A stretch of 64,000 nucleotides of DNA from Trichopria drosophilae. Its lineage: Eukaryota; Arthropoda; Insecta; Hymenoptera; Diapriidae. The translations under genes were made by a program, and so were the position numbers. The notes under the pieces are model-generated. The model searched no databases and was not told the DNA's origin. It was given only the letters and a program-made list of their open reading frames with translations. Shown here piece after piece: positions 29,840-40,899 of this stretch. The first letter of the stretch is position 1. The number at the start of each line of letters is the position of its first letter. The DNA is taken from contig CM059582.1 of NCBI GenBank assembly GCA_030407085.1, positions 70,017,501 through 70,081,500 on the forward strand, given 5' to 3'.

Positions 29840-32800
29840 CAGGGTGGCCGATTTATCTGAAGACAGAAATATCTCGAGAACTATGCAAAGAATCAAAAAA
29901 GATGTGGAATGAAAGTTGTTCGACATGAAGGGGGGCATCCAGTGATTATGAAATTGACCCCCTGGGGGTGGGGTGGGGGAAAAACAATAAATCTTAAATA
30001 GGAACCCCCATTTTTTATTGCAGATTTGGATTCTCCGGACAAAAGTACACCAATTTGACCTAGGAGCTATTACATTTTGGTTCATAGGTGGCGCTGTAAT
30101 CGATAAAAATCCAAATTTATCTGAAGACATTGAAATACCTCGCGTACTATGCACAGAATCAAAAAAGGTGCGAGATGAAAGTTGTTCGACACGAAGGGGG
30201 GCATCCAGTAATAATGAAATTTACCCCCTCCCCCACCTGCTGGGGGTGGGGTGGGGGAAAACAGTAAAACTTAAATAGGAACCTCCATTTTTTATTGCAG
30301 ATTTCGATTCTTTGGAAAAAAGTACACCAACTTGACCTAGTAGCTATTACATTGTGATTCACAAGTGACGCTGTAGTCGACAAAAAGCGAAAGTAAAAAA
30401 TACCTAAAATTCGACGTCCCTAGAATTCACATCACATCTGATAAAAAATAGTAGACGTATTTTATTTTAAAAATACTATTCAATGCCACCACTAGGAAAT
30501 TTTCGTTTTTCTTTGACTTTAAATTATTCTTGTAATGTGTTTTCTAGCCTCTACAATGGAAATTATCTGAAAAATAATCATGGATTTGGGTGTGTGTGTA
30601 AAAAATAGTATATTGTGCTTTAAGGGAAGAAGCGAGGGCAGCCCTCTCACGAGGTGCGCGCGCATTCCTCTCGTGAAGCATACGCTAGTTTTTTCCTGGC
30701 CGCATCCATTACTCCCGCGGGCAGCACTTTTCGTCCCACGGGAGTAATGAGAACGAAGTGCGCATGCGCGCGGCACTCAGACGGAATTGACAACTTTCAC
30801 CACGCGTAGCGGATATGGAATACGGTCATTCTAACAAAGCCGGGAAAAATATTCATTTAGCGTTACTCAGGAACAACGACGTGGACGTAGTATTTTTCTG
30901 TTCCCTTTCCGGTAGAAATGTTGACCTTCCACTTCAAAGCATTTATTTATTTTTTCTTCAAATTACATTATACAGGATAGTATCATATCTGCAGAAATTT
31001 CTGCGCAACTTGTTCATAAACCTTACCTTTTAAGTAATCCCATAGGAAGAAATCCGGAGATGTTAAATCAGGTGACCTCGCCGGCCAATTAATGGGGCCA
31101 CCGCTACCAATCCACCGACCATTGTAATCATGGTCTAATACTTCCCTTGCTGCTCTTGAAAAATGTGCTTGGCAACCATCATGCTTAAACAGAATTGTCC
31201 GTCGGACGTCCATAACAACATCGCCAAGTAGTAATGGTAGTTCTTGTTCTAGGAAATCTCGATAATTTGTTCCATTCAAATTACTATCAATGAAATAAGG
31301 ACCAATGAGTTTATTTCCTATGATTCTACACCAAACGTTCACCGGCCAAGGACGTTGATGATTAACTTGGAACCATTGGGGATTTTCTACGCTCCAATAA
31401 TGCATGTTATGCCTATTGACGCCACCATGGTTCGTGAATGTAGATTAATCTGAAAATAATACATTAACAAAGTAATTGTGGTTCGTTTGCATTTTTTGAA
31501 GTGCCTATTCACAAAACACCACTCGGTTATGAAAATCATCGCCATGTAGTTCCTTATGCAGTGAAATGTGATATGGGTGAAACTTATGATGATGCAATAT
31601 TCTTTGAATACTATCTCTGGAAATGCCGGAATCGCGTTGTAATTGTCGTGTGCTTACATGTGGATTTTGGTGAATAGCTGCTAGTACGGCTACTTCGTTA
31701 GTTTCTCCTGTAACTGTTAATCTTCGCTTCCTTTTTTTTTCATTTGTACGCTGCCGTCAGAGTGAAAGGCATTCACAACTTTGTAAAAGAAAAGAACGCG
31801 AGCGAGCATTATCTGGAAAACGCTCAGCATACAATGCACCAGCATCGTCAATATTCCTCCTATATTCACCATAAACAAGAATCATTTCGATTTTTTCGGG
31901 AATTGTAGCCGAATTCATTTTTAACTTGCAATTCGATTTAAGCAATGAAGGGTAGACAAAAAATAGTCACGTAAACTGAAAGTTGTTATTCTAAAAGCAA
32001 AGTGACCTCCGACCGAATTACTACCAATACAATGGACTTCAAAAACAGTCTTACACTTGAATATTAAATTTTAATATGGGGATTAGAAAGTTGCGATATC
32101 CATTTACTTCCCTTCAGGAAAGTAGAGAAAAATGTAGGTGAACTGGTTACGTGTGACTCAACTTATTTTACATAAAATGATATGCTACTTTATTTTCGAG
32201 TTATGTCGCCCCCTATCGTTACGTAACAGAATCGGCGCCGGTGATGGCAGAAATGCAAGCGATGTACATGTATGAAACCACGTGAGTTCTTCGTTTTGTT
32301 TAATACAAGCTGGTGTGACCGTCAATGGTCAGCTTATTTATTCTCATTTCGCAAAGAACTTACACAGAGAGAATGAATGAGCTGAGTGAAGGGACATCAC
32401 GCGTTTTTTAATGGATTGCGTGATGTCCTCTTTAATTTATTAAATAATAAATTTAAAACATAAAATGTAATTTTATTGAAGGTAGAAAACTTCACATATT
32501 TATAAAACTGCTCCCATATTGTATGCATAATTTTTAATGTAATCAGTTTTGATTTTCAATATGAAGAATATCAATTATTCATAATCTTAATTTTTCGAAT
32601 GGACATTATTAAAATTTTATATTCAGAATAACAATTTTCGTAATAAGTATTACTAAATATTAGAATTTTTAATATTACATTTTCATAAAGGGATCAAATT
32701 TTCCCTATTTTAATATAAAAAATATTCAAATTTGGTAAAATAATACTAAATATTAAAAATGTCGGTCTCTCAATGTATTGCGGCGATTTAAAAGTACTAA

Positions 32801-33342
32801 CTAGCGGGCCTGGGGATATACTTGCGGCAAATCAATTATCTGTAGCTGTCATCTGATCAATTTGTCAGAAGGATAAAAGATTGTAATAGGGCTTCACGTT
32901 GAAGACTTGAAATTATACCCCCTTACACACCGAGAAAGTGAGGGTGGGGGATAAATTAGGAGTCATTAATTATCATTTTTAAAAATATGAAATTCGTCTA
33001 CTTTACTTTTTTTGATCTGAAACGAATTCTGGTGACATTCTCAATTTGTAACGATATTTTACACATTTTCATTCTTATCATCGAACCAAAACGCAAAAAC
33101 TCGTGGATCAAATTGGTGCACATTTTTCCGAGGAATCCAAATCTACAATAAAAAAAATGGGGGGTCCCAATTTAAGTATTATTGACCCTCATCCGCCCTC
33201 CCTGAGGGGGCGGGGAAGAGGGTTGATTTCATTATCGCTGGATGCCCCCCTTCGCGTCGGACAACTTTCATCCCACACCTTTTTTTATTCCGTGCATAGT
33301 TCTCGAGATATTTCTATGTCTTTAGATAAATCGGCCACCCTG
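29840..33342. mobile_element. Tc1/mariner element with long TIRs and TA duplication
   Basis: Ends CAGGGTGGCCGATTTATCT (29,840) and its inverse ending at 33,342, each flanked by TA (29,838-9 and 33,343-4). TIRs run about 250 bp and carry the AAGGGGGGCATCCAG block and G-rich runs. The left TIR is present twice in direct orientation (29,840-30,080 and about 30,100-30,345), the right TIR once. A broken DD41D transposase lies on the minus strand. Total 3.5 kb is long for the family; 32.0-33.09 kb is AT-rich filler without genes. Confidence 0.85.
30983..31945 (-). pseudogene. DD41D mariner transposase, broken
   Basis: The C-terminal frame (31,405-30,983) has NVWCRIIGN, FKHDGCQAHF (second catalytic Asp), GRWIGSGGPINWPARSPDL and TSPDFFLW (third Asp), with 41 residues between the two Asp. 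The first catalytic Asp lies in a FSD motif just before 31,447. There a TAA (31,445-31,447) replaces the usual Glu codon. Upstream helix-turn-helix sequence is spread over frames up to 31,945. Downstream of VYEQVAQ the sequence ends early. Confidence 0.75.
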
Positions 33343-33344
33343 TA

Positions 33345-34084
33345 TGCAGGGTGTCAATTATGTACCGCGACGGTCAAATATTTCGACAACCTTAACATTA
33401 AAAAAAACGCTGAAACACGTGAAACGATTTTTCAACAAATCTACTTTCTGCAGAGCGTGGCATCCCCTCCTTCTAAAGGGACCATGGGGCTCGAGGGGGG
33501 TCGAAAATCTTAAATGGCCATATAGGGCGAGTGGGGCTCATTTAAAAGGTAATTTCGAGACAAATCCAAAACACTACTCAAAGAGGGCGCGGCGATAATT
33601 TTGACGGAAAATTTTAATTTTTTAGATTTTAGACGCCCTAACATTTAAGAAGTTGAGTGGTTCGGTATTCGCTGTAACACGTGAAACAATTTTCAAAAAA
33701 ATCTACTTTCTTCTGGGGGTGTCGCCACCCCACCTTCAAAGGGACCGGGGGCGCGAAGGAGGTCGAAAATCTTAAATGGCAACATAGGGCTAGGGGGGCG
33801 GGGGCACATTTAAAAGGTATTTTAGAAGCGATTGTCGCAGCACCCTCTATGAGTAGTGTTTTGAATTCGTCTTGAAATTAACTTTTAAATGGGCCCCCAC
33901 TCGCCCTATGTTGCTATTTAAGATTTTCGACCCCTTCGCACCCCCTGGACCCTTTAGGAGGTGGGGGGCGCCACCCTCCGCAGAAAGTAGATTTGTTGAA
34001 AAATCGTTTCACGTGTTTCAGCATTTTTTTAATGTTGGAAGTTGTCGAAATTTTTGACCGTCCCGGTACATAATGTACACCCTG
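33345..34084. mobile_element. Long-TIR MITE adjacent to the mariner element
   Basis: Ends CAGGGTGT(C/A)AATTATGTACC (33,347) and its inverse (to 34,084), TA flanks. Arms share TCGACAAC, AACACGTGAAACGATTTTTC, AAATCTACTTTCTGC and GGTCGAAAATCTTAAATGG. A third copy of the arm lies in direct orientation with the left one at about 33,640-33,860. No transposase. The CAGGGTG-TA end suggests mobilisation by a Tc1/mariner transposase. Confidence 0.75.
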
Positions 34085-35199
34085 TATATATCTGAGACGT
34101 TCCACGTCAAGCTGATCATTACTCGATACATAATTGTATCGGGTCATTTAAAATGTTTAAGGTCTTAAATTGTCATCTTTAAGTCCTTTATCAAATAAAA
34201 ATAGGCCTTTACTGAAATTCAATATGGCGGCCAAACTATGACTCATAAACTGACTAAAAAATAGAAAATGTCAAACATAAACGTTATTTAAAACGTGAAA
34301 ACTATCCGAAATATCATTATATTAACCACAAGTATTGTGGGAGATATATAAAATGAAAATATCAAGTCAATTTCGAAAATTAAAAATGGCGAAATAAATA
34401 TGGTGACCAATTTAGAAAAAAGTTTTAATTTAATTGAAACGTATTACTCGGGGAGGGGGGCGGGGGGTGTTTCTGTGGTCGTGGATTTCAAATCTGATGT
34501 TAGTTTTAAAATATTCAAAATAGCAGATCCAAGATTGCATCCGAAATATATTTGATTATCACGAAGCATTGTTTATAAGAGTATTTTTAGTCCCCGGTTT
34601 GAATTCAATGAATTCCTTTAAAAGTAATATTTATTATCTTGAATTATCTTGCAGCCTTTTCAGGGTTGAGACTGACTTCGAATTTTTTGTATGAAGCCCG
34701 CGTTACTTGTCTTTTTTTTACTTTATTTTATTATTTTTATTTTGACGAAAATAAACAACATGTTTTAAATATAATATTCAACTATCGAAAGATTATCTAA
34801 TGCGTTAGAGTACCGTTTTACTTCTAACTGGTTGTTGTTAATAGGAATGAATGAATGCCCACTTTGAATTTTACTCACGCTTGGAGCTAGGGAAAATCTT
34901 TTTGTCAGTTTTTTTGCAGCTTGAGATGCATTTCTTTACTGTAGTAGAAAAATGTTTTAGCCATTTCAATAAGTCTTATGCAGTTAAAATGGCGGCTGCT
35001 GATGTAGCTTGAAATCTAGTACAGGAGGTTTCTCTTTTTAAGATTCACCGACACCATCGCAGGCTCCTTTACCATGCGCAGTTGCATGAAAGTGCCATTC
35101 TGGTTGAATTTCAAAATCTTGTGCGCGATGCATTAAATTAAACATTTGAAAATGATTTTTTCAGTGTTCCTTAGCACCATCAGTAATATATATATATAT
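34085..35199. other. Unassigned AT-rich stretch
   Basis: No supported gene. It contains ACGTTCCACGTCAAGC at about 34,096 (shared with 28.6 kb), a G-rich run at 34,451-34,470, and a (TA)n tract at 35,188-35,203. Nothing else recognised. Confidence 0.4.
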
Positions 35200-35974
35200 A
35201 TATGACCTTTTTAAAGTTTAGACACATTTTTTTTATTTCCGGAATAATCATTTCTTGAATCACATACACTGCAGTGGTATATCACAGGTTGTGCATTCGG
35301 ATAACAAAACCAAACTACAGTGCTCAATCTCTTCACCAGATCTATAATAAACTACTACAGGGTGAACTGTGCACTGATTATTTATTAATGTAGTGGAAAG
35401 CCTTAGCCGACTTTTGTACAACATAAGTTTAATTTTCGGGAAAATCGCACTGTATCCATACTTTATCTTCAGCTAAATTATGCTTCCTATTGGAGAAATA
35501 TTCTGATTGAGTCTTAGAGATGAAGCGATGGGGCAGCAATCTTTTTAACTGAGAACACAGTTCATCCACGAAATCTTCGGCGGAATGACATTCCTTTTTG
35601 AAAGTGCACCTATCGGCGGACTACCATATGATGTAAATTACTTGAGATATTTCGTTCTCCTGTAGAACTTTACTTACGTATTCAGACAAATTTTCGTAGC
35701 CATGATAAGGCTTACATTCATTTAAGTAACAATCTGGCCGTGCTTCTTTACACGTAACAAATCTGAAACAATCACAATAATATTCTATTGGATACGGTAG
35801 ATGCTTTGTCAAATTCTTAAAATCATCCGCTTCGATTAACAATTTAAAGTTGTCGTGAATTACACATACAAGCGATTGTTGCTTTCTGATATTGTAATTC
35901 CCCCTTCGGAAGGAGGGGGTAAAATAAATACACTCTATGAATAAGTTTTTCAATATATTTTCTGCGCTTGACAC
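35200..35974 (-). pseudogene. Pseudogene of an uncharacterised arthropod protein family
   Basis: The first frame (35,974-35,621) is Cys-rich: YYCDCFRFVTCKEARPDCYLNEC, then a helical segment ending QVIYIIW. A TAG at 35,621-35,623 follows, after which the same frame stays open to about 35,435 with a CTFKKEC..DFVDELCSQLKRLLPHRF region and an acidic QCDFPEN motif. Later similarity continues in broken form to about 35,200. I recall this protein type as widespread, often repetitive, in arthropods and possibly transposon-derived, but its function is unknown. Confidence 0.45.
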
Positions 35975-35989
35975 TATAAAATGAAAACA

Positions 35990-36830
35990 AAAAATTGACG
36001 GAAAAGTCTAAACGCGCGACGCTATGACAGGGCGCGAGGCTTCGCGGGTCCGAAGCCACTCTACGGCAGCACTTCTTTGAAAATGACCGGATTACTCGAA
36101 ATGGATACAAAGTTCGGATCGGGACAGAGAGAGTGAACCTACTTACGGGCGACGATTCGGGGCTCGGAGTGGTGGCTGGTGGTGGCGTCGGCTGACGGCG
36201 GCTGCTGGAGGTCCGGTGCGTGGGACCCGGGGCGTCCGTCCCCGGAGACGAGAGTGAGGGCGTCCGGAGTGGCTGGCACTATAAATCCTGCTCCTTGGGA
36301 TTACACTCGCGCACTATACTTAAAGAAGCTTGTCGAAACGAAACCCGCGACGGAACACGGCTGTTCCCGGAAGAACGGCGAAAAACGCAAAACAGATCCA
36401 GGGAGCCGATGCGATTCGGTGAAGAGACTACCGGAGCATGAATCCTCGTTCGTGTGCGAAGGTATGTCTCACGCCCGCGTGAGCACAACAACGCGACTCA
36501 CGACACGGAAGGGGAGGAGGGGAAGCAAGGCAGCGGGGAAGGTCGGCCCAACTCGGGGACCTGCGGAGGCGACACTGGAGAGGCACGGAGCGTTGAAAAG
36601 GGCTCCGCGTGTTCCCAGTTTCTGGATCGTCTCGAGCTCGGCGCATAGGACGAGAAAGTTCGTTTCATCCGCGCATGAAAAAGAAACAAGATACGCGAGG
36701 CAGCTGCCGTGGTTCATGCGTCGGGAACTCGCGACGAAGACTGAGGCACTGCATATGGGGGGAATCTAATGGAGGCGCGCTACGGCGCGACCTCGCCGTC
36801 CTTCGGGGCACGGGGATAAAAAGATATGGC
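35990..36830. other. GC- and CpG-rich stretch without a recognised gene
   Basis: The GC content is clearly higher than in the flanking DNA and CpG is frequent (GGGCGCGAGGCTTCGCGGG near 36,029). A 196-codon plus-strand frame (36,179-36,769) has biased Arg/Gly composition and no recognisable domain, so I do not call it a gene. The minus strand shows a strong donor-like GCCC-GTAAGTAGG at about 36,140. A CpG-rich promoter/first exon or an LTR remnant are both possible. Confidence 0.4.
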
Positions 36831-37629
36831 GGATATTCTAGCTTCAAGGCGATCGCTAGAAGCTTCCGTACAACTCGTACAGATGACGCGAAGTTTTATA
36901 CGCAGTTGCGCAGGATTGCCGAACCGGCAATCGATGGAGAGAAGTCAGAACGGAAGTTTATGATAGAAAGCAGGGTGATGCCGTGTCTGGGTTCGGTAAT
37001 AGTGAAGATTGTCACAATATAAAAATCCTTCATGAACAATTTAAAGAGCAAAATCTGGATATTTCGATTCGTTTGAGCAAATTTGCACAATAAAGGCCAA
37101 AGTGGTGTGTACTTGCTGGTGCAAGCGGAATATATAGCATTTGTGTATGTGTAATTTTGCAACTAAATTTCACGTTAATTATCCGTTAATTTGGCAAGAA
37201 TTTTCGCAACGATGGTGGGATCTTCACAAGGTACGAATCGATTGTGGATAATGGCGATTTAGTATTTAAATTACAAAAAAAGTATTGTATAGAACAGTGT
37301 AGCTAATGCGTGTAAGTTTCAGTAAAACTGAATTTATCGCGAGATCCCATAAATTCGCGGATATTTTCTATAAGCTCTTATAATGGAGATCAGCATGTGT
37401 CAATCGCATGACAACCTTATTATAACTGATGCACATCGGTTAACCCCGGAAAAGGGAGACAACGACCCTGCTGCGTGCGAGCAAAAGGGGTAATTGGGAT
37501 TAAATACCGCGTAATTGGAATTCTTAATTATTACATATCTAATGAAGACGTTCGGTATGATGCTGCAGAGATGGCGCGAGGTGTCCCCTTTTTGCATACT
37601 TACGAGCAATACGCGAACAAATTAATATA
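36831..37629. other. Unassigned stretch
   Basis: No gene or repeat recognised. The composition returns to AT-rich after 37,010. Confidence 0.4.
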
Positions 37630-37925
37630 TACAGGGTCCGCCAAAAGTCCAGGGACAGCAAAATATCTCAGCGGGAGTGCATTTCTTGGGAAAATGTTTG
37701 GGATAAAAGTAGAACGATTTTTCCCTTGCCGTTTAATGGGGAAATTGTATTTGACATCGAACAAGACTTTGAAGGTTATTTCAAGGTCATGTGTGTTTTT
37801 TAAATGGAAACCCCTATTTTTTCTCACGGATTCGGAAAGAGCACAAAATTTTACAGGCCAATATGATATGACCGATATTATAGTCAAGGTCATTTCAAGG
37901 TGAATCTTAAAAGTTCCTGTAACGG
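37630..37925. repeat. Solo mariner-type terminus
   Basis: Begins TATACAGGGTCCGCCAAAAG, then GGGACAGCAAAATATCTCAG and CGGGAGTGCATTTC. TTGAAGGTTATTTCAAGGTC and a final GTCAAGGTCATTTCAAGGTG follow. Same family as 13.28-13.53 kb, here in the opposite orientation. No transposase. Confidence 0.6.
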
Positions 37926-38535
37926 CGAACCAACTCAGCCAGAAGTTATTTTCGTGGAAAATTTTCAATACAATAGTTTAAGGATTTTCCCCTTGCTATT
38001 TAATAGTACCAGTGTATGTGCTATTTTCGATGAGACTGTTCCTAATTTATGCACAAACATGTATCCGTTTACTGTTTGATAATATCCTAAACGTGTGTAG
38101 AAAATGAATACTATGTCACAATCTAAGAAATCGGAGAATACAAAAAAATGTCTAGATTATGTATTTATTTAGATTTTCCTTCGACATTCTCTAAGCCAGA
38201 TTCTCTTCTTCATTAATATCTGCGTACTTATGGCGTAACTGGTCCTCTGACCAAGAGAACGTGTCATTCCCATAACTGTTGTGACATTTTCCTGCTTTAG
38301 GCATCGCAATTTAATATTTTTCATAAAGTAGTGTCATACTTATTTCGTTTCGTCAGTCCATCGAGGCGCCTTTATTGGTTTGAATTTGACAAAAAAAATC
38401 ATTTAATTTATTCCTCATTGGTGAGTAATCATGGCACAGCTTTCAGATAGAGAGCGTAGTATGCTTAAGTGAAGACAATCTTCAGTGATATTTTTCGTAA
38501 TCAAGGTAACGGTATTTCTGAATATTTACCGGTGG

Positions 38536-38690
38536 GCACTTGAAATCTAAAAAAATAGCTCGCGAACTTATTAAAGGGCAATCTGATAAATTTGTCTACA
38601 TTTATAGAGGCGTTGTTTCTTATAAATCGAGTAAAGATGCTACTCCCATCGAAATTTTAAGTGAAGAGGATCTGGAGAAAATATAATGAC
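38536..38690 (+). pseudogene. LINE ORF1 C-terminal fragment
   Basis: Encodes KKIARELIKGQSDKFVYIY and SYKSSKDATPIEILSEEDLE before TAA. This parallels 40,670-40,820 of the decayed LINE (KKRARDLIKGQSDKYIQ, SYKSSKDAVPIEILSEEDLD). It is a separate truncated insertion of the same family. Confidence 0.75.
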
Positions 38691-39830
38691 GTCACGTTGA
38701 TATCCAGCACACTTCACCGCCAATGATAATTTTTTCAAGTACTTAAATATTTAGCCAGCGCCATCATCATGCAGCTTGACTAGTGTCAACTCGCTACCAT
38801 AGGATTCATTCTCAGAAGATTACGGCTCCAGAGTTTTAAATTTAAATGCTTGTCATTATATTCGTATCGCTCGTCCCGCATTTTGTCGAAGTTAAAGATA
38901 TTATTTTTGCGTATGATATTAACATTTTGCAATGCAGATCGTTTAAATAAGGCCAGACCTGATTCCGCCAAGATTGATTTATGGATCTCCTATGAGATTA
39001 TCTTCTACCTCAGCTACGTTAATCGACGTCATTTTCATCTCTTGTAATGTTATGTGTACAGATATTTTTAATGACGATTCTGGAGGGTATCTGAGCACCA
39101 TTTAATAGGCAGTGATATCTATCAGTTGCATTTTGACAGTTGTCCCGAGCGGCTGTCTATATTTTCGTGTGCTCGCTGTTTACTTACTATCTTATATTAG
39201 AAGTTAATCTTTAATTTGTTATATGTGTCAAGTGCATTTGTTCACGAGGTGCAGTAGTCTTTTTACTCGTGTCTGATTGGATTAAATCGAAACATGTCCT
39301 GACTAAATGTTTTCTCATCAAGGAATTGCAAGTTCGGTGACACGTGTTGATTGGTTATTGAGGAATTTATCGATCTAACAAACTATATGTTATTTATGTT
39401 GTGCTAAAAAGCAAGTGCATTAGTCTGGTCGTTTAAATACATATATTTTAACGTATCGTGAGGTGTTGCAAGGGATTTTCAGTTTAATTCATTTTTGGAA
39501 GGAATTATTATCGGCCGTTGCACATTTATTTCACGCTGTTTGGATGCGTGGCATTCGGATTTCGGTTCATGTTGTGAACGCATGTTACTTACGAATTGGG
39601 AACTCAAATTCGTGCGCCACTGACTTTCTTATCTATACGCCAGTTCAATTGTTCTGTGGAACCTCGATCATCCGACTCCCTCTCCATATAAGCGAGCAGG
39701 GGTGGAAATCAAATATTGCATCGAAGCTGTACGCGGTATCAGTCTACGCGGGCTCGTAGATTTATGCATGCTACGCTCCTTCGCATCACTAGACATTAGG
39801 AATATATATAAATTGACATTAATTTTAAAT
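38691..39830. other. Unassigned stretch, includes probable LINE 5' UTR
   Basis: No gene supported. The part just before 39,831 is probably the 5' UTR of the decayed LINE, whose 5' end is not resolved. Confidence 0.4.
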
Positions 39831-40830
39831 GATGGAGCCTTGTGTATCTTACAACCTACCAATGAATGATAATGATAATGTCAGGTGCATAGTATGCAAC
39901 TCCATTTATCATGACAAATGCCGCCCCGCAACCATCTCAAGAACGTTTGACAATCAGCTGATCTGCTGAATGAGTGCTAATAAGAGGCGAGAGAAAAAAC
40001 GTGTCGGCGACGAAATTTTACAGCCGCCTCGTGCACTACGATCTTATAATGTCACTTCAATAGATAATGCGAATATCGACTCGCCCGAAGTTGATAACAC
40101 GCCTGGATTCGCATTTTATTTCCAAGAATTATCAGCGCGACTTGACAGGCAGCATAAGGAAATTTGTGATAAATACGATTCACAACATGAAGAGCTCAAT
40201 AAGAAAATGGATATATCGCTGTTCGCGAAATAGAATCTTCGGTGTCCAGTCTGCAAACGCAAATGAACAAAGTACTACGTGACAGAGCCATTACTGCGTA
40301 TGAGATTCGCAACTGTAAACTAGTAATTTCCGGTCTACCTGAAGCCGCTAATGAAAATTTACGTGGTATTCTCGTGAAAATTGGAGAACTGCTTAATGTT
40401 TCTATCGAAGAGGCGGATGTCATCTCTGTCAACCGGTTGAAGTCTACAACACCTCCTCATACGAACGCTGGCTCGCAAGCGGACAAGCATCGAACCAACA
40501 AGCCGCATACTATCATTGCCTAATTGTCAAACCCAGGTCTTCGTACTAATTGCATTAGAGCAATGAAACAACGGAAAAAACTCACGGCAGACGAAATCTC
40601 AGCTGAGCCTAACAAAGTTCCAGTTTACGTGAACGAATATCTTTCACTGGACACTCTGAACTTGAAAAAGAGAGCACGCGATCTGATCAAGGGACAAAGC
40701 GATAAATATATCCAGCATCTGCATATATATATATATATATAAAGGTATTGTCTCCTACAAATCCAGCAAGGATGCTGTGCCCATCGAAATTTTATCTGAG
40801 GAAGACCTGGATAAAATCACTTCACGACGC
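39831..40830 (+). pseudogene. LINE ORF1, broken
   Basis: A short zinc-finger-like start (CIVCNSIYHDKC) ends at TGA near 39,967. MSANKRREKKRVG follows in the same frame. The remainder runs over several frames: coiled coil (LDRQHKEICDKY), RRM-like part (ISGLPEAANENLRGILVK, VNEYLSLDTLNLKKRARDL). It ends across an (AT)n tract at 40,725-40,741 with the KSSKDAVPIEILSEEDLDK block. Confidence 0.75.
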
Positions 40831-40899
40831 CATAACCAGGTTCCCAATGGATCTGAAGAACAGCAAGATCAATATGATATCTACGATCATCCAAACGAT

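Noticed and set aside
30708..30748. 10-bp inverted repeat ATTACTCCCG/CGGGAGTAAT
   Set aside because: Long loop and short stem within a decayed mariner; not distinguishable from chance or a MITE relic.
36179..36769. 196-codon GC-rich frame
   Set aside because: High GC reduces stops on both strands; composition biased and no domain recognised.
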